The translations under genes were made by a program, and so were the position numbers. Under the pieces are notes generated by a model. It ran no database searches, was not told where the DNA came from, and saw only the letters and a program-made list of their open reading frames with translations. Positions 41,401 through 49,664 of a stretch of 64,000 nucleotides of DNA are shown here, piece after piece. Origin of the DNA: Chryseobacterium angstadtii (GTDB lineage Bacteria > Bacteroidota > Bacteroidia > Flavobacteriales > Weeksellaceae); contig NZ_LFND01000009.1 of assembly GCF_001045465.1 (NCBI RefSeq), forward strand, positions 48,837 through 112,836, read 5' to 3'. Position 1 is the first letter of the stretch, and every line of letters begins with the position of its first letter.

Positions 41401-43205
41401 TAATTCATATTCAGATGGTTCACATCTGCATTTACATTCATAACAATCCTTGAGGTACTGAAATCAATGAGTCCCTTTATGGTCGCTTTTGCCTGTTCAT
41501 CATTCACCGTGATCAGACCGTTGTATTTTTTATGATCCAGTAATCCGTCCAGATACAGATTACTGATCTCTTTATCCATGATTTCAATGCTGGTGATCTG
41601 CGATTTAGTAGTAAGACGCATGGTATTCACATCAAAGCTCTGCCCGTTAAGATCAAATTTCCCGGAAATAAGACCTACCGATTTATTCTTGGTAATAATA
41701 GAAGTATTCAGATCTTTTACTTCCAGATTTCCTGAATACTTAGGCATTGCCGTACTGTATCCGGTAAGGGAAAGATTGGAGATTTTGGCCTGCCCTATTC
41801 CCGTCATCAGATTTCCATTCGCTACATATACCTGATTAGGATCTACTTTTGCAGTTCCGTTATATTTCAGTTTTCCAAAATCATCTGCAAAATTCTTCAT
41901 CTTTTTGGAAATAAATGAAGGCATCATTGCTTTCAGATCCTTGTAAGTAAAATCTGTAGAAAGATCATTGGTTTCAATAGAGAAATTACCTTTAAGCAAT
42001 CGGTCTACCTTCATTGTTTTGGTCGCAATATTCACATCCGGATTGCGGATCAGGAAGTTTTCCAGGTGAAATTTATTCAGAGGCCCGGTCATTTTTCCCG
42101 CCAGATTGAAGGGTTTAAAATTGTCCCAGTTGGTTACAAAATAACTGATATCATATCCGCTCAGCTGGCTTCCCTGCTTGATTTCCATATCCCAACGCAC
42201 GCGGTCTGCAAACTCTGACCAGGAACCATCATGAAGGTTGAATTTAATATTTCCCTGTAGTAAAGAATGATCTGTATTCAGGGTAAGATCTTTTAATGAA
42301 AGGAATTCGTTCGTTAAAGAAAGTTCCGTAGAAAAAGTGTCTACCAAATGAGATTTGCCCCATCTGGAAGTGACGAAGGACATATTATTGATCATAGCCG
42401 AAATATTCGGTCCATTGATTTTTACATTCGGCGCCTTTAAATTAAATTGGGTAGCCGTAAGCCACTTTCCCGGCTCTCCCGGAGAATTCTGACTGGTGAT
42501 GGATACTTTAGAATCTATAATCTGAACCCGCGAATTCAGCTGGAAAGGAGGTTTTTTAGGATCTCTCTTTTTTCCGCTGTCGAAAAGCTGGGTAAACCTG
42601 ATAAAGTTGGAAATACTGTCGCCTTTGTATGTGATTACTTTTACATCCGCATTCACAAGGGTAAGGGAATTAAAGCTTAATGAATTGCTGTTCCCCGAAA
42701 TGGCATTATATGCAAGTGACATCCAGTCTGAATTAGCCCGGAACTCTCTCGCTTTGATGAATTCGAGACCTTTATAATCCTTGATCTTGAGTCCTTTTAT
42801 CGTTACATCCCCAAAATAATCTACCTCTACACTCTCGGTAGTCATGTCGGCTTTAAAGTCTTTATTAACGATCTGAAGTGCCTGATCTGCCGCCCATTGT
42901 TTGGTTGCCGGAAGATTGATGGCCGTAAGTATACCTCCAATCAGAATAACTCCCAACCAGAAAAGAATCAGGAGAAGCTTTGCCCACCAGGAATAGCTGG
43001 TCACATCTTTCACGGCCTGTTTTCCAAATTCTTCAGCTGTTTCCACGGGATGATGGATAGCATCCGAAGCCAGTTCGGAAGCTTCCTTAACCGTTTCTTT
43101 TACAGCCCCTTCTACATTCTCAACAGTCTTTTGTACCTGATCACTTAGGTTCTCAGCTACTGATTTTTTATTCTCATTCTCGTTATTATTCTCTAACTTT
43201 GCCAT
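38415..43205 (-). CDS. tamB: TamB-family translocation/assembly protein
   Basis: A 1596-residue AsmA-like protein that bridges inner and outer membranes and moves lipids or helps barrel assembly. After a polar, acidic N-terminal 55 residues with helical repeats comes one transmembrane anchor (WWAKLLLILFWLGVILIGG, about residues 57-75), then a very long beta-helical groove region and the TamB C-terminal domain (last ~400 residues, for example QFGSILLLSTFN and QIDLNYVKGDQ), ending in a lysine-rich tail. I place the start at ATG 43205 (MAKLENNN), since the frame open to 43316 runs into tsaD on the other strand. Divergent from tsaD with a 4-bp gap between start codons. Confidence 0.88.
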   Translation of the reverse strand: MAKLENNNENENKKSVAENLSDQVQKTVENVEGAVKETVKEASELASDAIHHPVETAEEFGKQAVKDVTSYSWWAKLLLILFWLGVILIGGILTAINLPATKQWAADQALQIVNKDFKADMTTESVEVDYFGDVTIKGLKIKDYKGLEFIKAREFRANSDWMSLAYNAISGNSNSLSFNSLTLVNADVKVITYKGDSISNFIRFTQLFDSGKKRDPKKPPFQLNSRVQIIDSKVSITSQNSPGEPGKWLTATQFNLKAPNVKINGPNISAMINNMSFVTSRWGKSHLVDTFSTELSLTNEFLSLKDLTLNTDHSLLQGNIKFNLHDGSWSEFADRVRWDMEIKQGSQLSGYDISYFVTNWDNFKPFNLAGKMTGPLNKFHLENFLIRNPDVNIATKTMKVDRLLKGNFSIETNDLSTDFTYKDLKAMMPSFISKKMKNFADDFGKLKYNGTAKVDPNQVYVANGNLMTGIGQAKISNLSLTGYSTAMPKYSGNLEVKDLNTSIITKNKSVGLISGKFDLNGQSFDVNTMRLTTKSQITSIEIMDKEISNLYLDGLLDHKKYNGLITVNDEQAKATIKGLIDFSTSRIVMNVNADVNHLNMNYFTNKPGSQIVSGQVEGKMSMSSINDLTLDVDASDLNFATATQKYNIPKAKIKTFIEAGGRVIDVDAPGAASGKISGKYNLADLAGMVENGIGRILVGPPPRKMYRGQNFKMNFDVQQGVVNYFLPDLKLPQGAVVEGEYNGDSNDLVLNLDAAALKYIMTKEEEISDADKALASANPEYKINDRKNISRDSAMIDSVMVRINTANLDQQLYARVSKLVYNKNVIKDFELKGKNENNTALHLATTFKHGSPEDELDDNLKAYAINVDQSTNAAGDYVFKFEPTEVKFNDVTWAIDTSPELDHSITYRKSAGDFDIRNLRVFSDKSALFIKEAQFKSAKDFYIDADIEEFAIEKLLEMQSGGNPMGIKGLANGSVKIKMDKSTLQPLVDLTVDNIVMNGNEMGDLTISATNGFSLNVYDVDVKVASAGVLGNNNLHVTGTVNNNTASPTIDLTAEMRDFDLAFTQQFVQTIFGNIRGKATGDLKINGKLSNLDYSGDIALKGFGLKLLFTGVDYSFDDTVIPLSKGLAILNNIEVHDGRSNSKGAISGAIQFETISSMGVNLVMRADNLLMLNTTQKDYDLFWGRVYGQGDLYVDGPVSGLSISTPNMKALSGSTFTFNSSSTSNVEEFKMLRFLKEGKDGLITLEEKKKTGANMNIDFSLDVDKGTTVNVLVGDDVGNITVKGTADRLRFQMSRQGAIAMNGTYKVDNGTFVSKAILNKTFQIEKNSSIRWDGDAMKPALDITANYVRMVSNAGEYLSMGKLQPISVLLQANITQSLINPKIDLNVTALDVSSQVKETLAAKMSQEGEKVLQFGSILLLSTFNVSNSGGVDFDVAGVAESSGYNMLLKQLGSVLNTMSNEFQIDLNYVKGDQNSNTGDRANAGVSVAVSPRINIKTGLGIPLNKTEGTQANYLSGEGSIEYDISKKNDGSLVLRGYSKPTNIGMVSTNGSANQAYGGGVVWSKSFNSLFKKKKKDKKPEEPKTQIKTDSIKSNAK
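43194..43201 (+). promoter_or_regulatory. Candidate -7 element of tsaD inside tamB
   Basis: TAACTTTG matches TAnnTTTG and overlaps codons 2-4 of tamB on the opposite strand. Transcription would start at about 43208, giving tsaD almost no leader. No -33 TTTG seen. Confidence 0.4.
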
Positions 43206-43209
43206 TATT

Positions 43210-44226
43210 ATGAGCGACTCTATAATTTTAGGTATTGAATCGTCCTGCGACGACACCTCAGCAGCTATCATCAAGGGGAACTGTATTCTGTCGAACATTG
43301 CTGCGAACCAAGCCATCCATAAGGAATATGGAGGTGTAGTTCCGGAACTCGCATCACGAGCACATCAGCAAAATATAATCCCCGTTGTTGAAAAATCTTT
43401 TACTAAAGCAAATATACAACAAAATGCTATTTCAGCTATAGGATTTACACGCGGCCCCGGACTTTTAGGGTCACTTCTTGTAGGAACATCATTTGCTAAA
43501 TCCTTGGCAATGAGCTTAAATGTTCCGTTAATAGAAGTAAACCACCTCCAGGCCCACATTTTAGCCCATTTTATTGAAGATGCAAATCCTATGCCGCCTC
43601 AATTCCCTTTTCTGTGTCTTACGGTAAGCGGAGGCCATACCATGATTGTATTGGTAAAGGATTATTTTGATATGGAAATTATCGGAAAAACAATTGATGA
43701 TGCCGCAGGTGAAGCTTTCGACAAAATCGGAAAAATTTTCGATCTTGATTACCCGGCAGGACCTATCATAGACCGACTGGCCAAGGAAGGAAATCCTGAT
43801 GCTTTTACGTTCAACAAACCAAAAATGGAGAATTATGATTATTCATTCAGCGGTATCAAAACATCCGTTCTCTATTTTATCCAGAAAGAAGTCAAAAAAA
43901 ATCCGGATTTCATCAAAGAAAATCTCAACGATCTCTGCGCTTCCGTTCAAAGAACAATCATTGAAATTCTGATGAATAAGCTTGAAAAAGCAGCCAAAGA
44001 ACTCAATATAAAAGAAGTGGCCATCGCCGGTGGAGTTTCCGCCAATTCTGCCTTGAGAAAAGTAATGCAGGATAACCACGAAAAACTAGGCTGGAATATC
44101 TACATCCCCAAATTTGAGTATACCACAGACAACGCAGCGATGATTGCCATGGTTGCCCAACTGAAATATGAACGCGGAGAATTTACGGATCTGAGGACTT
44201 CTGCAACAGCAAAATATGATTTATGA
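43210..44226 (+). CDS. tsaD: tRNA threonylcarbamoyladenosine synthase catalytic subunit TsaD
   Basis: A 338-residue Kae1/TsaD-family ATPase that transfers threonylcarbamoyl to A37 of ANN-decoding tRNAs, together with TsaB, TsaC and TsaE. Seen: GIESSCDDTSAAI at the start, metal-binding histidines in NHLQAHILAH (about residues 110-119), GGHT (SGGHTMIVL), DDAAGEAFDKIGK and the late TTDNAAM with the metal Asp. Length is normal. Universal and essential in most bacteria. Its start codon lies 4 bp from that of the divergent tamB. Confidence 0.96.
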   Translation: MSDSIILGIESSCDDTSAAIIKGNCILSNIAANQAIHKEYGGVVPELASRAHQQNIIPVVEKSFTKANIQQNAISAIGFTRGPGLLGSLLVGTSFAKSLAMSLNVPLIEVNHLQAHILAHFIEDANPMPPQFPFLCLTVSGGHTMIVLVKDYFDMEIIGKTIDDAAGEAFDKIGKIFDLDYPAGPIIDRLAKEGNPDAFTFNKPKMENYDYSFSGIKTSVLYFIQKEVKKNPDFIKENLNDLCASVQRTIIEILMNKLEKAAKELNIKEVAIAGGVSANSALRKVMQDNHEKLGWNIYIPKFEYTTDNAAMIAMVAQLKYERGEFTDLRTSATAKYDL

Positions 44227-44633
44227 AAATACTTTTAGAAGAAAAAGTACTTGGAACGCAGTCTAAAAAAAATTCAAAATATTATTGGGTTTTAGAAACT
44301 GTTATAGGAAAAAATGAAGTGACAGAAGGATCTGAAGATGAAGATTTTTTAATGATATGTTCAGAAATTGGATATGTTCAAAATATAAAGGAAGAGATCA
44401 TAGAGAAAATCAATTCAGAAAATGTATTTAGTTTTACTTACGAGCCCAAAGAAGGAGATTATTTATCCATCAAAAATAATTTAAGAAAAAACGAATACTT
44501 AAATTTAATCTTTATGAACAATAAATGGCTTGAAGAAATTTATGCATGTTCCTATAGAGACTGTGAAGGTGATATTTATACCACAATAAAAACGGGTGTA
44601 GCATTTTTAAGCGATAATGAAATTTTCTTTTAA
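44223..44633 (+). CDS. Hypothetical protein overlapping tsaD
   Basis: A 136-residue soluble protein that begins inside the tsaD stop (ATGA overlap), so translation should be coupled. The sequence is acidic (EGSEDEDFLMICSEIG, IKEEIIEKINSEN) with a few aromatic residues and CSYRDCEGDIY near residue 107. No signal, membrane segment or motif I recognise. Its base composition is more AT-rich than tsaD, consistent with a separate origin. A tRNA-modification role would be guesswork. Confidence 0.65.
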   Translation: MKILLEEKVLGTQSKKNSKYYWVLETVIGKNEVTEGSEDEDFLMICSEIGYVQNIKEEIIEKINSENVFSFTYEPKEGDYLSIKNNLRKNEYLNLIFMNNKWLEEIYACSYRDCEGDIYTTIKTGVAFLSDNEIFF

Positions 44634-44857
44634 TCATCAACGTGAGTTTAGGATGATGTAAGGAAGTCAGAAGCTCGAAGAGGGAAGTTATTGAAGTCCA
44701 AGAGATAGAATATAGGCGTTTTTATTCATATTTTTAAAACAGCTTCAATCCATTAAAAGGAATTTTTAAATGTTTCCCGTGCAGTAGTAACTTCCAGCTT
44801 CCATCCTCCAGCTTCCTATCTTTTAATACCATTCAGGCGCATTCAAAATATCAATAT
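44634..44857. other. Intergenic stretch with degenerate repeat
   Basis: No gene. Words of the type GGAAGTCAGAAGCTCGAAG (about 44662) and their rough reverse complement GTAACTTCCAGCTTCC (about 44787) suggest another decayed inverted repeat. Nothing else seen. Confidence 0.35.
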
Positions 44858-45559
44858 ATGAAACTTTTTTTTGGCGAAATCCATAACGGAAAAGCAATAA
44901 TCAACGACGAAGAGCAGCAGCACATTGTGAAAGTTCTCCGGATGAAAGAAGGTGAAGATATTCACGTAACAGACGGAAAGGGAAATATTGCTTCCGGAAA
45001 ATTAGTGATTGAAGGAAAAAAAGCCAGCCTCGATGTTTCGGAAATTAAAACAGATACTCCGGATTTTAGCCCTCAACTTCATATTGCCATTGCTCCGACA
45101 AAAAATATTGACCGCATTGAGTTTTTTGTGGAAAAAGCAGTGGAAATGGGAATTTCGGAAATCAGTATTATCATTACTGAGAAAACGGAACGTAAAAACA
45201 TTAATATTGATAAGATTCGAAAACAGGCTATTGCCGCTTCCAAGCAGAGTTTAAGGTTTCATTTCCCTGTTATTCATGATGCCATAAAACTTACAGATTT
45301 CTTAAAAGGCATTGATACTGAACATACTTTTGTGGCCCACTGCCATGAAAATCTGGAAAGGATTGAGCTTAATCATATTCCCTCTTTGGAACAGATCACT
45401 TTTTTAATTGGTCCCGAAGGAGATTTTTCTGAAAAGGAAATTCAGTTTCTATCCGATAGTAATGTAAAAGCTGTTTCATTAGGAAACCAAAGACTGAGAA
45501 CTGAAACGGCCGGAGTGTTTGTGGCGGCCTGGAATTATTTTAAGATGATGAGAGGCTAG
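44858..45559 (+). CDS. rsmE: 16S rRNA m3U1498 methyltransferase RsmE
   Basis: A 233-residue SPOUT-class methyltransferase for N3 of U1498 in 16S rRNA. The N-terminal PUA-like domain (residues 1-65: HIVKVLRMKEGEDIHVTDGKG) binds RNA; the trefoil-knot SAM site is in the C-terminal half: LIGPEGDFSEKEIQFL and VSLGNQRLRTETAGVFVAAW. The stop codon TAG lies inside the first unit of a heptamer tandem array. Length is normal. Confidence 0.95.
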   Translation: MKLFFGEIHNGKAIINDEEQQHIVKVLRMKEGEDIHVTDGKGNIASGKLVIEGKKASLDVSEIKTDTPDFSPQLHIAIAPTKNIDRIEFFVEKAVEMGISEISIIITEKTERKNINIDKIRKQAIAASKQSLRFHFPVIHDAIKLTDFLKGIDTEHTFVAHCHENLERIELNHIPSLEQITFLIGPEGDFSEKEIQFLSDSNVKAVSLGNQRLRTETAGVFVAAWNYFKMMRG

Positions 45560-45609
45560 GGATTAGGGATTAGGGATTAGGGATTAGGGATTAGGGATTA
45601 GGGATTAGA
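45554..45609 (+). repeat. Heptamer tandem repeat (GATTAGG)n
   Basis: GGCTAGG (45554-45560) is followed by six perfect copies of GATTAGG (45561-45602) and a partial seventh. The first unit includes the rsmE stop codon TAG. Outside coding sequence; likely variable in copy number. Confidence 0.9.
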
Positions 45610-45634
45610 AGTTAGGAAATGGGGAGAAAACACA

Positions 45635-46282
45635 TTATTCTACAATGATTTTCCCATTCTTTCTGTATATCTGGATTTCCTCACCTTCTTCAACAATATG
45701 TGCACTCATCATCAAAAGTTTTCCATTTTTCCATTGATAAGTTTTGCTGTAGGTATTAGCCGGACCAATGTGATAATTTGAAGTAATTTCTCTTCTCCCG
45801 GCGTCAATCTTAATATTCTGAATCGTATCCAGGGGTTTGTAATGATCGTATTTTCCTGTTTTTTGATTGTAAAGCCAAAAGCTTGATGAGTAAGAATAAT
45901 TTCCAGCCCAGTTAATGAGTTCTACATCTTTATACCCATCGAAATTGGCATCTTTATCAGCACTAAAAACTACTTCCCTTTCGTTCAGAACAGACACCGT
46001 ATCGACAATAATTTTCTGATGAAGTTTGTTTTTATAAAATATGTTGATGGATTTAAAATTGATTGCTCCGTTAGGACTTTCGAGTCCTTTAAGCGTATAC
46101 AAATATCCATTTTCTTTGAGAGATTGGGAAAAAGGAAGTGATGCTGTATCTTCTTCCTTCTGTGCCTGTATTTCTATGTTTTGTACCACAGTATCTTTAT
46201 TCTCAATGCTTTTTGTTTCAGCTGCCTCTTTTTTGCTGCAGCTGCTTAAAACTATTAAGATAAAGACTCCTGTTCTGTTCAT
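45635..46282 (-). CDS. Lipoprotein, XAC2610-like
   Basis: A 215-residue lipoprotein. The short signal ends in VLSSC (Cys15). The soluble part has the DANFDGYKDVELINWAGNYSYSSSFWLYN motif, typical of the XAC2610-type family (an FG-GAP-like calcium or integrin-style loop), and TYQWKNGKLLMM near the end. These proteins sit on the periplasmic face and have no proven function. It overlaps trmH by 4 bp. Confidence 0.8.
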   Translation of the reverse strand: MNRTGVFILIVLSSCSKKEAAETKSIENKDTVVQNIEIQAQKEEDTASLPFSQSLKENGYLYTLKGLESPNGAINFKSINIFYKNKLHQKIIVDTVSVLNEREVVFSADKDANFDGYKDVELINWAGNYSYSSSFWLYNQKTGKYDHYKPLDTIQNIKIDAGRREITSNYHIGPANTYSKTYQWKNGKLLMMSAHIVEEGEEIQIYRKNGKIIVE

Positions 46283-46950
46283 ATTGTAAGGTTATGATCT
46301 CTCAAATATTTTTCAAAAATCTGGTGGCCGCTTCTCATTGAATTGACGGCCCATCTGATCTTCATTTTCATTTGCTTTTCTTCACTCAGCTTATAATCGA
46401 TATCTGATTTCAGAAGTTTCTGTTTGAGTTCATACATACAGATTCCCGCTGCCACAGAGACATTATAACTTCTGGTAAGGCCGTACATTGGGATGGCCAG
46501 CGTTTCATCCGCAAAATTGAGCACTTCCTCGGATACTCCTTCTTTTTCGGTTCCGAATACAAGAGCAATCGGTTCTGTAATCTTGTAATCCGGAAGCATC
46601 ACTGCATTTTTTTCCAGCGAAACTGCCAAAATTTTATACCCTCTGTTTTTAATATTCTGCAGTGAAGCTACATTTTTAGGCATTTTCTCTACTTCTACCC
46701 ATGTTTCTGCTCCTTTTGTGACGGTAAGATTGGGATCGAATACATTCTCCTCCTCCATCGCAACCACTTTATGAAAAGCAGATGCTTCCACCGATCTTAT
46801 AATGGCTGCCGCATTTCTGAACTGATAGACATCATCCATCACCGGAAGTACAAAATCGGAACTTTCCTGAGAAAAGTGTTCTATTTTTGAGAGTCTTTCG
46901 TCTGTTAAAAACTGTTTTAAATATTCAAAAGTTTGCGCTAAATCTTCCAT
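46279..46950 (-). CDS. trmH: tRNA (guanosine-18-2'-O) methyltransferase TrmH
   Basis: A 223-residue SpoU-family methyltransferase. The knot motifs are present: NAAAIIRSVEASAF (motif 1), IALVFGTEKEGVSEEVL (motif 2) and IPMYGLTRSYNVSVAAGICMYEL (motif 3), which together bind SAM and RNA. The C-terminal helix (IRWAVNSMRSGHQIFEKYL) matches TrmH. It should methylate G18 of tRNA. The 4-bp overlap (ATGA) with the lipoprotein shows cotranslation. Confidence 0.9.
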   Translation of the reverse strand: MEDLAQTFEYLKQFLTDERLSKIEHFSQESSDFVLPVMDDVYQFRNAAAIIRSVEASAFHKVVAMEEENVFDPNLTVTKGAETWVEVEKMPKNVASLQNIKNRGYKILAVSLEKNAVMLPDYKITEPIALVFGTEKEGVSEEVLNFADETLAIPMYGLTRSYNVSVAAGICMYELKQKLLKSDIDYKLSEEKQMKMKIRWAVNSMRSGHQIFEKYLRDHNLTI

Positions 46951-47031
46951 TCATTTTCAAATCTTTGCAAATTAACGTAATTTTGGGCTATGAACCTGAA
47001 CGAGGCTCAATTTCTTACTAAAAAGTGATTC

Positions 47032-48048
47032 ATGAAGCGAAAAGTCCTGCTCATTTATACCGGAGGAACCATCGGTATGGAAAAAGATTATGAAACCGGA
47101 AGTCTCCGTGCATTTGATTTCGGAAATATTTTCGAAAAGATGCCCGAGATGAAACTCATGGAATGTGAAGTATTCGTACATCCTTTCGCAAAACCTCTGG
47201 ATTCTTCGGACATGGGACCTGAAGAATGGAAAGTGATTGCCAACTATATTCTCAAAAATTACGAGCTGTATGACGGCTTTCTGGTTCTTCACGGAACCGA
47301 TACTATGTCTTATACGGCTTCTGCTTTAAGCTTCATGCTAAAAGGGCTGAAAAAACCGGTTATCATGACGGGTTCACAGCTTCCGATCGGAGATCTGAGA
47401 ACCGATGCCAAAGAAAATCTTCTGACGAGCCTTTATTATGCCAGCCTTTATGAAAATGATGAAGCGGTAATTCAGGAAGTCGCAGTTTATTTTGAATATA
47501 AACTTTTAAGAGGCAACAGAACTTTAAAATATTCTGCCGAGTATTTCGATGCTTATGCAAGTCCTAACTTCCCTATTCTGGGACAGTCTGGAGTGCATTT
47601 AAATATCGTTAAAGACAATCTATACCGCTGCGATCCTGAAGTAGAGTTCCATGTGGACGAACATATTTCTGAAGATGTTCTGTTCTGGAGAATTTTTCCG
47701 GGAATGCATCTGAGCCATTTTAAGGAAATCCCTAAAATGAAGGTGCTAATCCTTCAGGTTTTCGGTTCAGGAACGATTTTCAGCAGTGAAAAAACGCAGG
47801 AAACGCTTCAGGCCATAAGAAACAACGGAACTGAAATCGTGGTGGTAAGTCAGTGTATTTCAGGGGGTATCTCTTTCGGGAAGTATGAAAACAGTAATAT
47901 CTTTTCAAGGATAGGCGCTATCAGCGGAAAGGATATCACAGCTGAAAGTGCTATCACCAAAGCGATGCACTTGATAGACAATCCGAATTACCCCGGAACA
48001 TTCGCTGATAACTTCGCCAAAAGCCTTTGTGGAGAAATAACTGACTAA
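47032..48048 (+). CDS. ansA: Type I L-asparaginase
   Basis: A 338-residue cytoplasmic asparaginase converting asparagine to aspartate and ammonia. Seen: first threonine site IYTGGTIGM (residues 8-16), second HGTDTMSYTASALSF (about residue 86), the MTGSQLPIG loop, and no signal peptide, which supports the type I (cytoplasmic) class. Divergent from trmH with about 80 bp between start codons. Followed by the tRNA-Ser gene. Confidence 0.93.
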   Translation: MKRKVLLIYTGGTIGMEKDYETGSLRAFDFGNIFEKMPEMKLMECEVFVHPFAKPLDSSDMGPEEWKVIANYILKNYELYDGFLVLHGTDTMSYTASALSFMLKGLKKPVIMTGSQLPIGDLRTDAKENLLTSLYYASLYENDEAVIQEVAVYFEYKLLRGNRTLKYSAEYFDAYASPNFPILGQSGVHLNIVKDNLYRCDPEVEFHVDEHISEDVLFWRIFPGMHLSHFKEIPKMKVLILQVFGSGTIFSSEKTQETLQAIRNNGTEIVVVSQCISGGISFGKYENSNIFSRIGAISGKDITAESAITKAMHLIDNPNYPGTFADNFAKSLCGEITD

Positions 48049-48062
48049 TTTTTCAATAATAA

Positions 48063-48093
48063 TTTGCAGATTCCAGAAATTACCCTATTTTTG
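48063..48093 (+). promoter_or_regulatory. tRNA-Ser promoter (TTTG, 19 bp, TATTTTTG)
   Basis: TTTG at 48063-48066 and TATTTTTG at 48086-48093 are a perfect match to the Bacteroidetes primary sigma consensus at optimal spacing. The tRNA starts 12 bp after the -7 box. Confidence 0.85.
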
Positions 48094-48104
48094 CAATCTC
48101 AAAT

Positions 48105-48191
48105 AGAGAGGTGTCCGAGTGGTTGAAGGAGCTACCCTGGAAAGGTAGTATACGGGTAACTGTATCGAGGGTTCGAATCCCTTCCTCTCTG
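48105..48191 (+). tRNA. tRNA-Ser (anticodon GGA)
   Basis: An 87-base tRNA with all arms visible. Acceptor stem AGAGAGG (48105-48111) pairs with CCTCTCT (48184-48190), discriminator G at 48191. Anticodon stem CTACC/GGTAG encloses CTGGAAA, anticodon GGA at 48139-48141, reading UCC and UCU. A long variable arm marks class II (serine). The T arm GAGGG-TTCGAAT-CCCTT is standard. CCA is not encoded. Confidence 0.97.
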
Positions 48192-48200
48192 CAGAATGTA

Positions 48201-48239
48201 AAAGTCTTAAACTTAATTGTTTAAGGCTTTTTTGTTTTT
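48201..48239 (+). terminator. Terminator of tRNA-Ser
   Basis: A 12-bp stem with one T-G pair (48201-48212 with 48219-48230), six-base loop and T-rich tail. Confidence 0.85.
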
Positions 48240-48407
48240 CGTAAAAACTGATTATTTGTAAAATTTGTGGAACAGATAATTTTTTTTAACGCAAATAAAA
48301 TTACTATACTATCTATAAAAGGGAAGCAAACGTGGAATCAATTTCATTGATTTTGATGAAGATTGGATCTATTTTTATTCTAAAAAAAATTTCACGCGGA
48401 TTACGGA

Positions 48408-48454
48408 GATGATACAGATTTTTACTTTTATTAATCAGGTCTATCTGTATCATC
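48408..48454. repeat. Intergenic inverted repeat
   Basis: GATGATACAGAT (48408-48419) and ATCTGTATCATC (48443-48454) are perfect reverse complements. The flanks read CACGCGGATTACGGA and TGCGGGAG. No gene is present between the tRNA terminator and 48587; this repeat is the main feature. Confidence 0.5.
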
Positions 48455-48587
48455 TGCGGGAGTTATTAATTTTTGTTGAATCCACAAATTTTGCGCCTAG
48501 TACTTTCTGTTCCTAAAATATTCCTAAATCAAGTATTTAATTTGTCCTGTTTATCAACAGTATTAAAATCATTTACACAATTATTTC

Positions 48588-49493
48588 ATGAAGAAAGGAG
48601 CTGCATTCGTTAGGATCAATTATCGTTTTCCAGTATCACTTAGGGTTCAATTTAATCTTATTGTTAAACATATACTCAGGATACCATTCAAAAGATTTTA
48701 CAGGATGCACGGGACAGGAAAAATGGTTATCGGAATATCTTTATTGGGTTTATACAGTTCATTATACGCACAGATCAGCCCACCCGGTCTGGGAGAGGCC
48801 AATACCGCTTCCTGGCTGGCCTTTGGAGTTAAAAGAAAGCTGGATTCTTTAGGAAAGAAACAGACATTAAGCTATATTGCTTTGGGGCGTAAAAGCAGCC
48901 CTGATGATTATAATTTAGTATCGAAACAAGCCATTATCGTATTAAATCACGAGATGTACCATTCTTTTGCTCCTAATCAGCAGTATAGCTATGCGGTCAG
49001 TTACCGCCGGCAACCCAAATATGAAAGTTCCGCCCCTTATGAAAAAGAAGCTATAGAGCAAGAAGTTAGGGTTTATGGAAGATATGCCTATACTTTTGCG
49101 CTTGGGAAAAGGTGGAAACTGAAAAATACAATCCGTCAGGAATTCCGGAAGTTTTTTGATTCCGATTTCCATCAGACGGAAGAAAATTTTCAGTTGAGAA
49201 CGAGAATAAAAAGTCAACTCACTTATAATGTATCTCCGAAAAACAATCATAAGCTGGCTTTAAGTGCTGAAAGCTTATTTTCAACAAGCTATCTACATGA
49301 TTCGGAACAGAAATGGACTCCTTTTGGCTATAAGGAGGTGCGTATTGCTGCTTATTATATGTTCAGTATCCCTCACTCCCCTTTTACAGTGGATATCGGA
49401 TATGTGGATGATCTGATCAGAGGCAGTAAGAGTATAAGGAAAGGCGGTGTTCATTATCTGGCGGCGGACCTGATTTGGAATTTACCACTCTAG
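48588..49493 (+). CDS. DUF2490 domain-containing outer-membrane-like protein
   Basis: A 301-residue exported beta-barrel-like protein of the DUF2490 family. The first 60 residues are ambiguous: the best signal peptide is MVIGISLLGLYSSLYAQ at internal Met46 (about 48723), and an upstream Met at about 48705 is also possible; the open frame from 48588 adds a basic stretch without clear signal character. The mature part starts ISPPGLGEANTASWLAFGVKRKLDS, typical of the family, and consists of alternating beta strands. No function known. Confidence 0.8.
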   Translation: MKKGAAFVRINYRFPVSLRVQFNLIVKHILRIPFKRFYRMHGTGKMVIGISLLGLYSSLYAQISPPGLGEANTASWLAFGVKRKLDSLGKKQTLSYIALGRKSSPDDYNLVSKQAIIVLNHEMYHSFAPNQQYSYAVSYRRQPKYESSAPYEKEAIEQEVRVYGRYAYTFALGKRWKLKNTIRQEFRKFFDSDFHQTEENFQLRTRIKSQLTYNVSPKNNHKLALSAESLFSTSYLHDSEQKWTPFGYKEVRIAAYYMFSIPHSPFTVDIGYVDDLIRGSKSIRKGGVHYLAADLIWNLPL

Positions 49494-49560
49494 TAATGAG
49501 TAATGAAAAATAATGAATGATAAATGATAAATGATGAGTGATGAGTGAAGAATAGATAGT
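49494..49560. repeat. Degenerate short tandem repeat
   Basis: TAATGA/TGATAAA/TGATGAG words repeat irregularly right after the DUF2490 stop codon. It resembles a decayed minisatellite like the heptamer array after rsmE. Confidence 0.4.
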
Positions 49561-49664
49561 GGGTGAAATTAAACAAAATCCCGGCGTTTCTGCCAGGATT
49601 TGTCTGGAAGACCCGTCACGGTATTCCGTTAATATAATTTAGATATGAATGTTGGTGCAAAGTT

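Noticed and set aside
38415..43200. Several plus-strand ORFs of 60-150 residues
   Set aside because: All are shadows of tamB; none has a motif, and tamB is long and continuous.
43206..43316. N-terminal extension of TamB
   Set aside because: These 37 codons lie entirely antisense to the start of tsaD and have no signal or family likeness.
45554..45609. CRISPR-like or telomere-like array
   Set aside because: The unit is 7 bp, contiguous, without spacers or cas genes; it is a simple tandem repeat.
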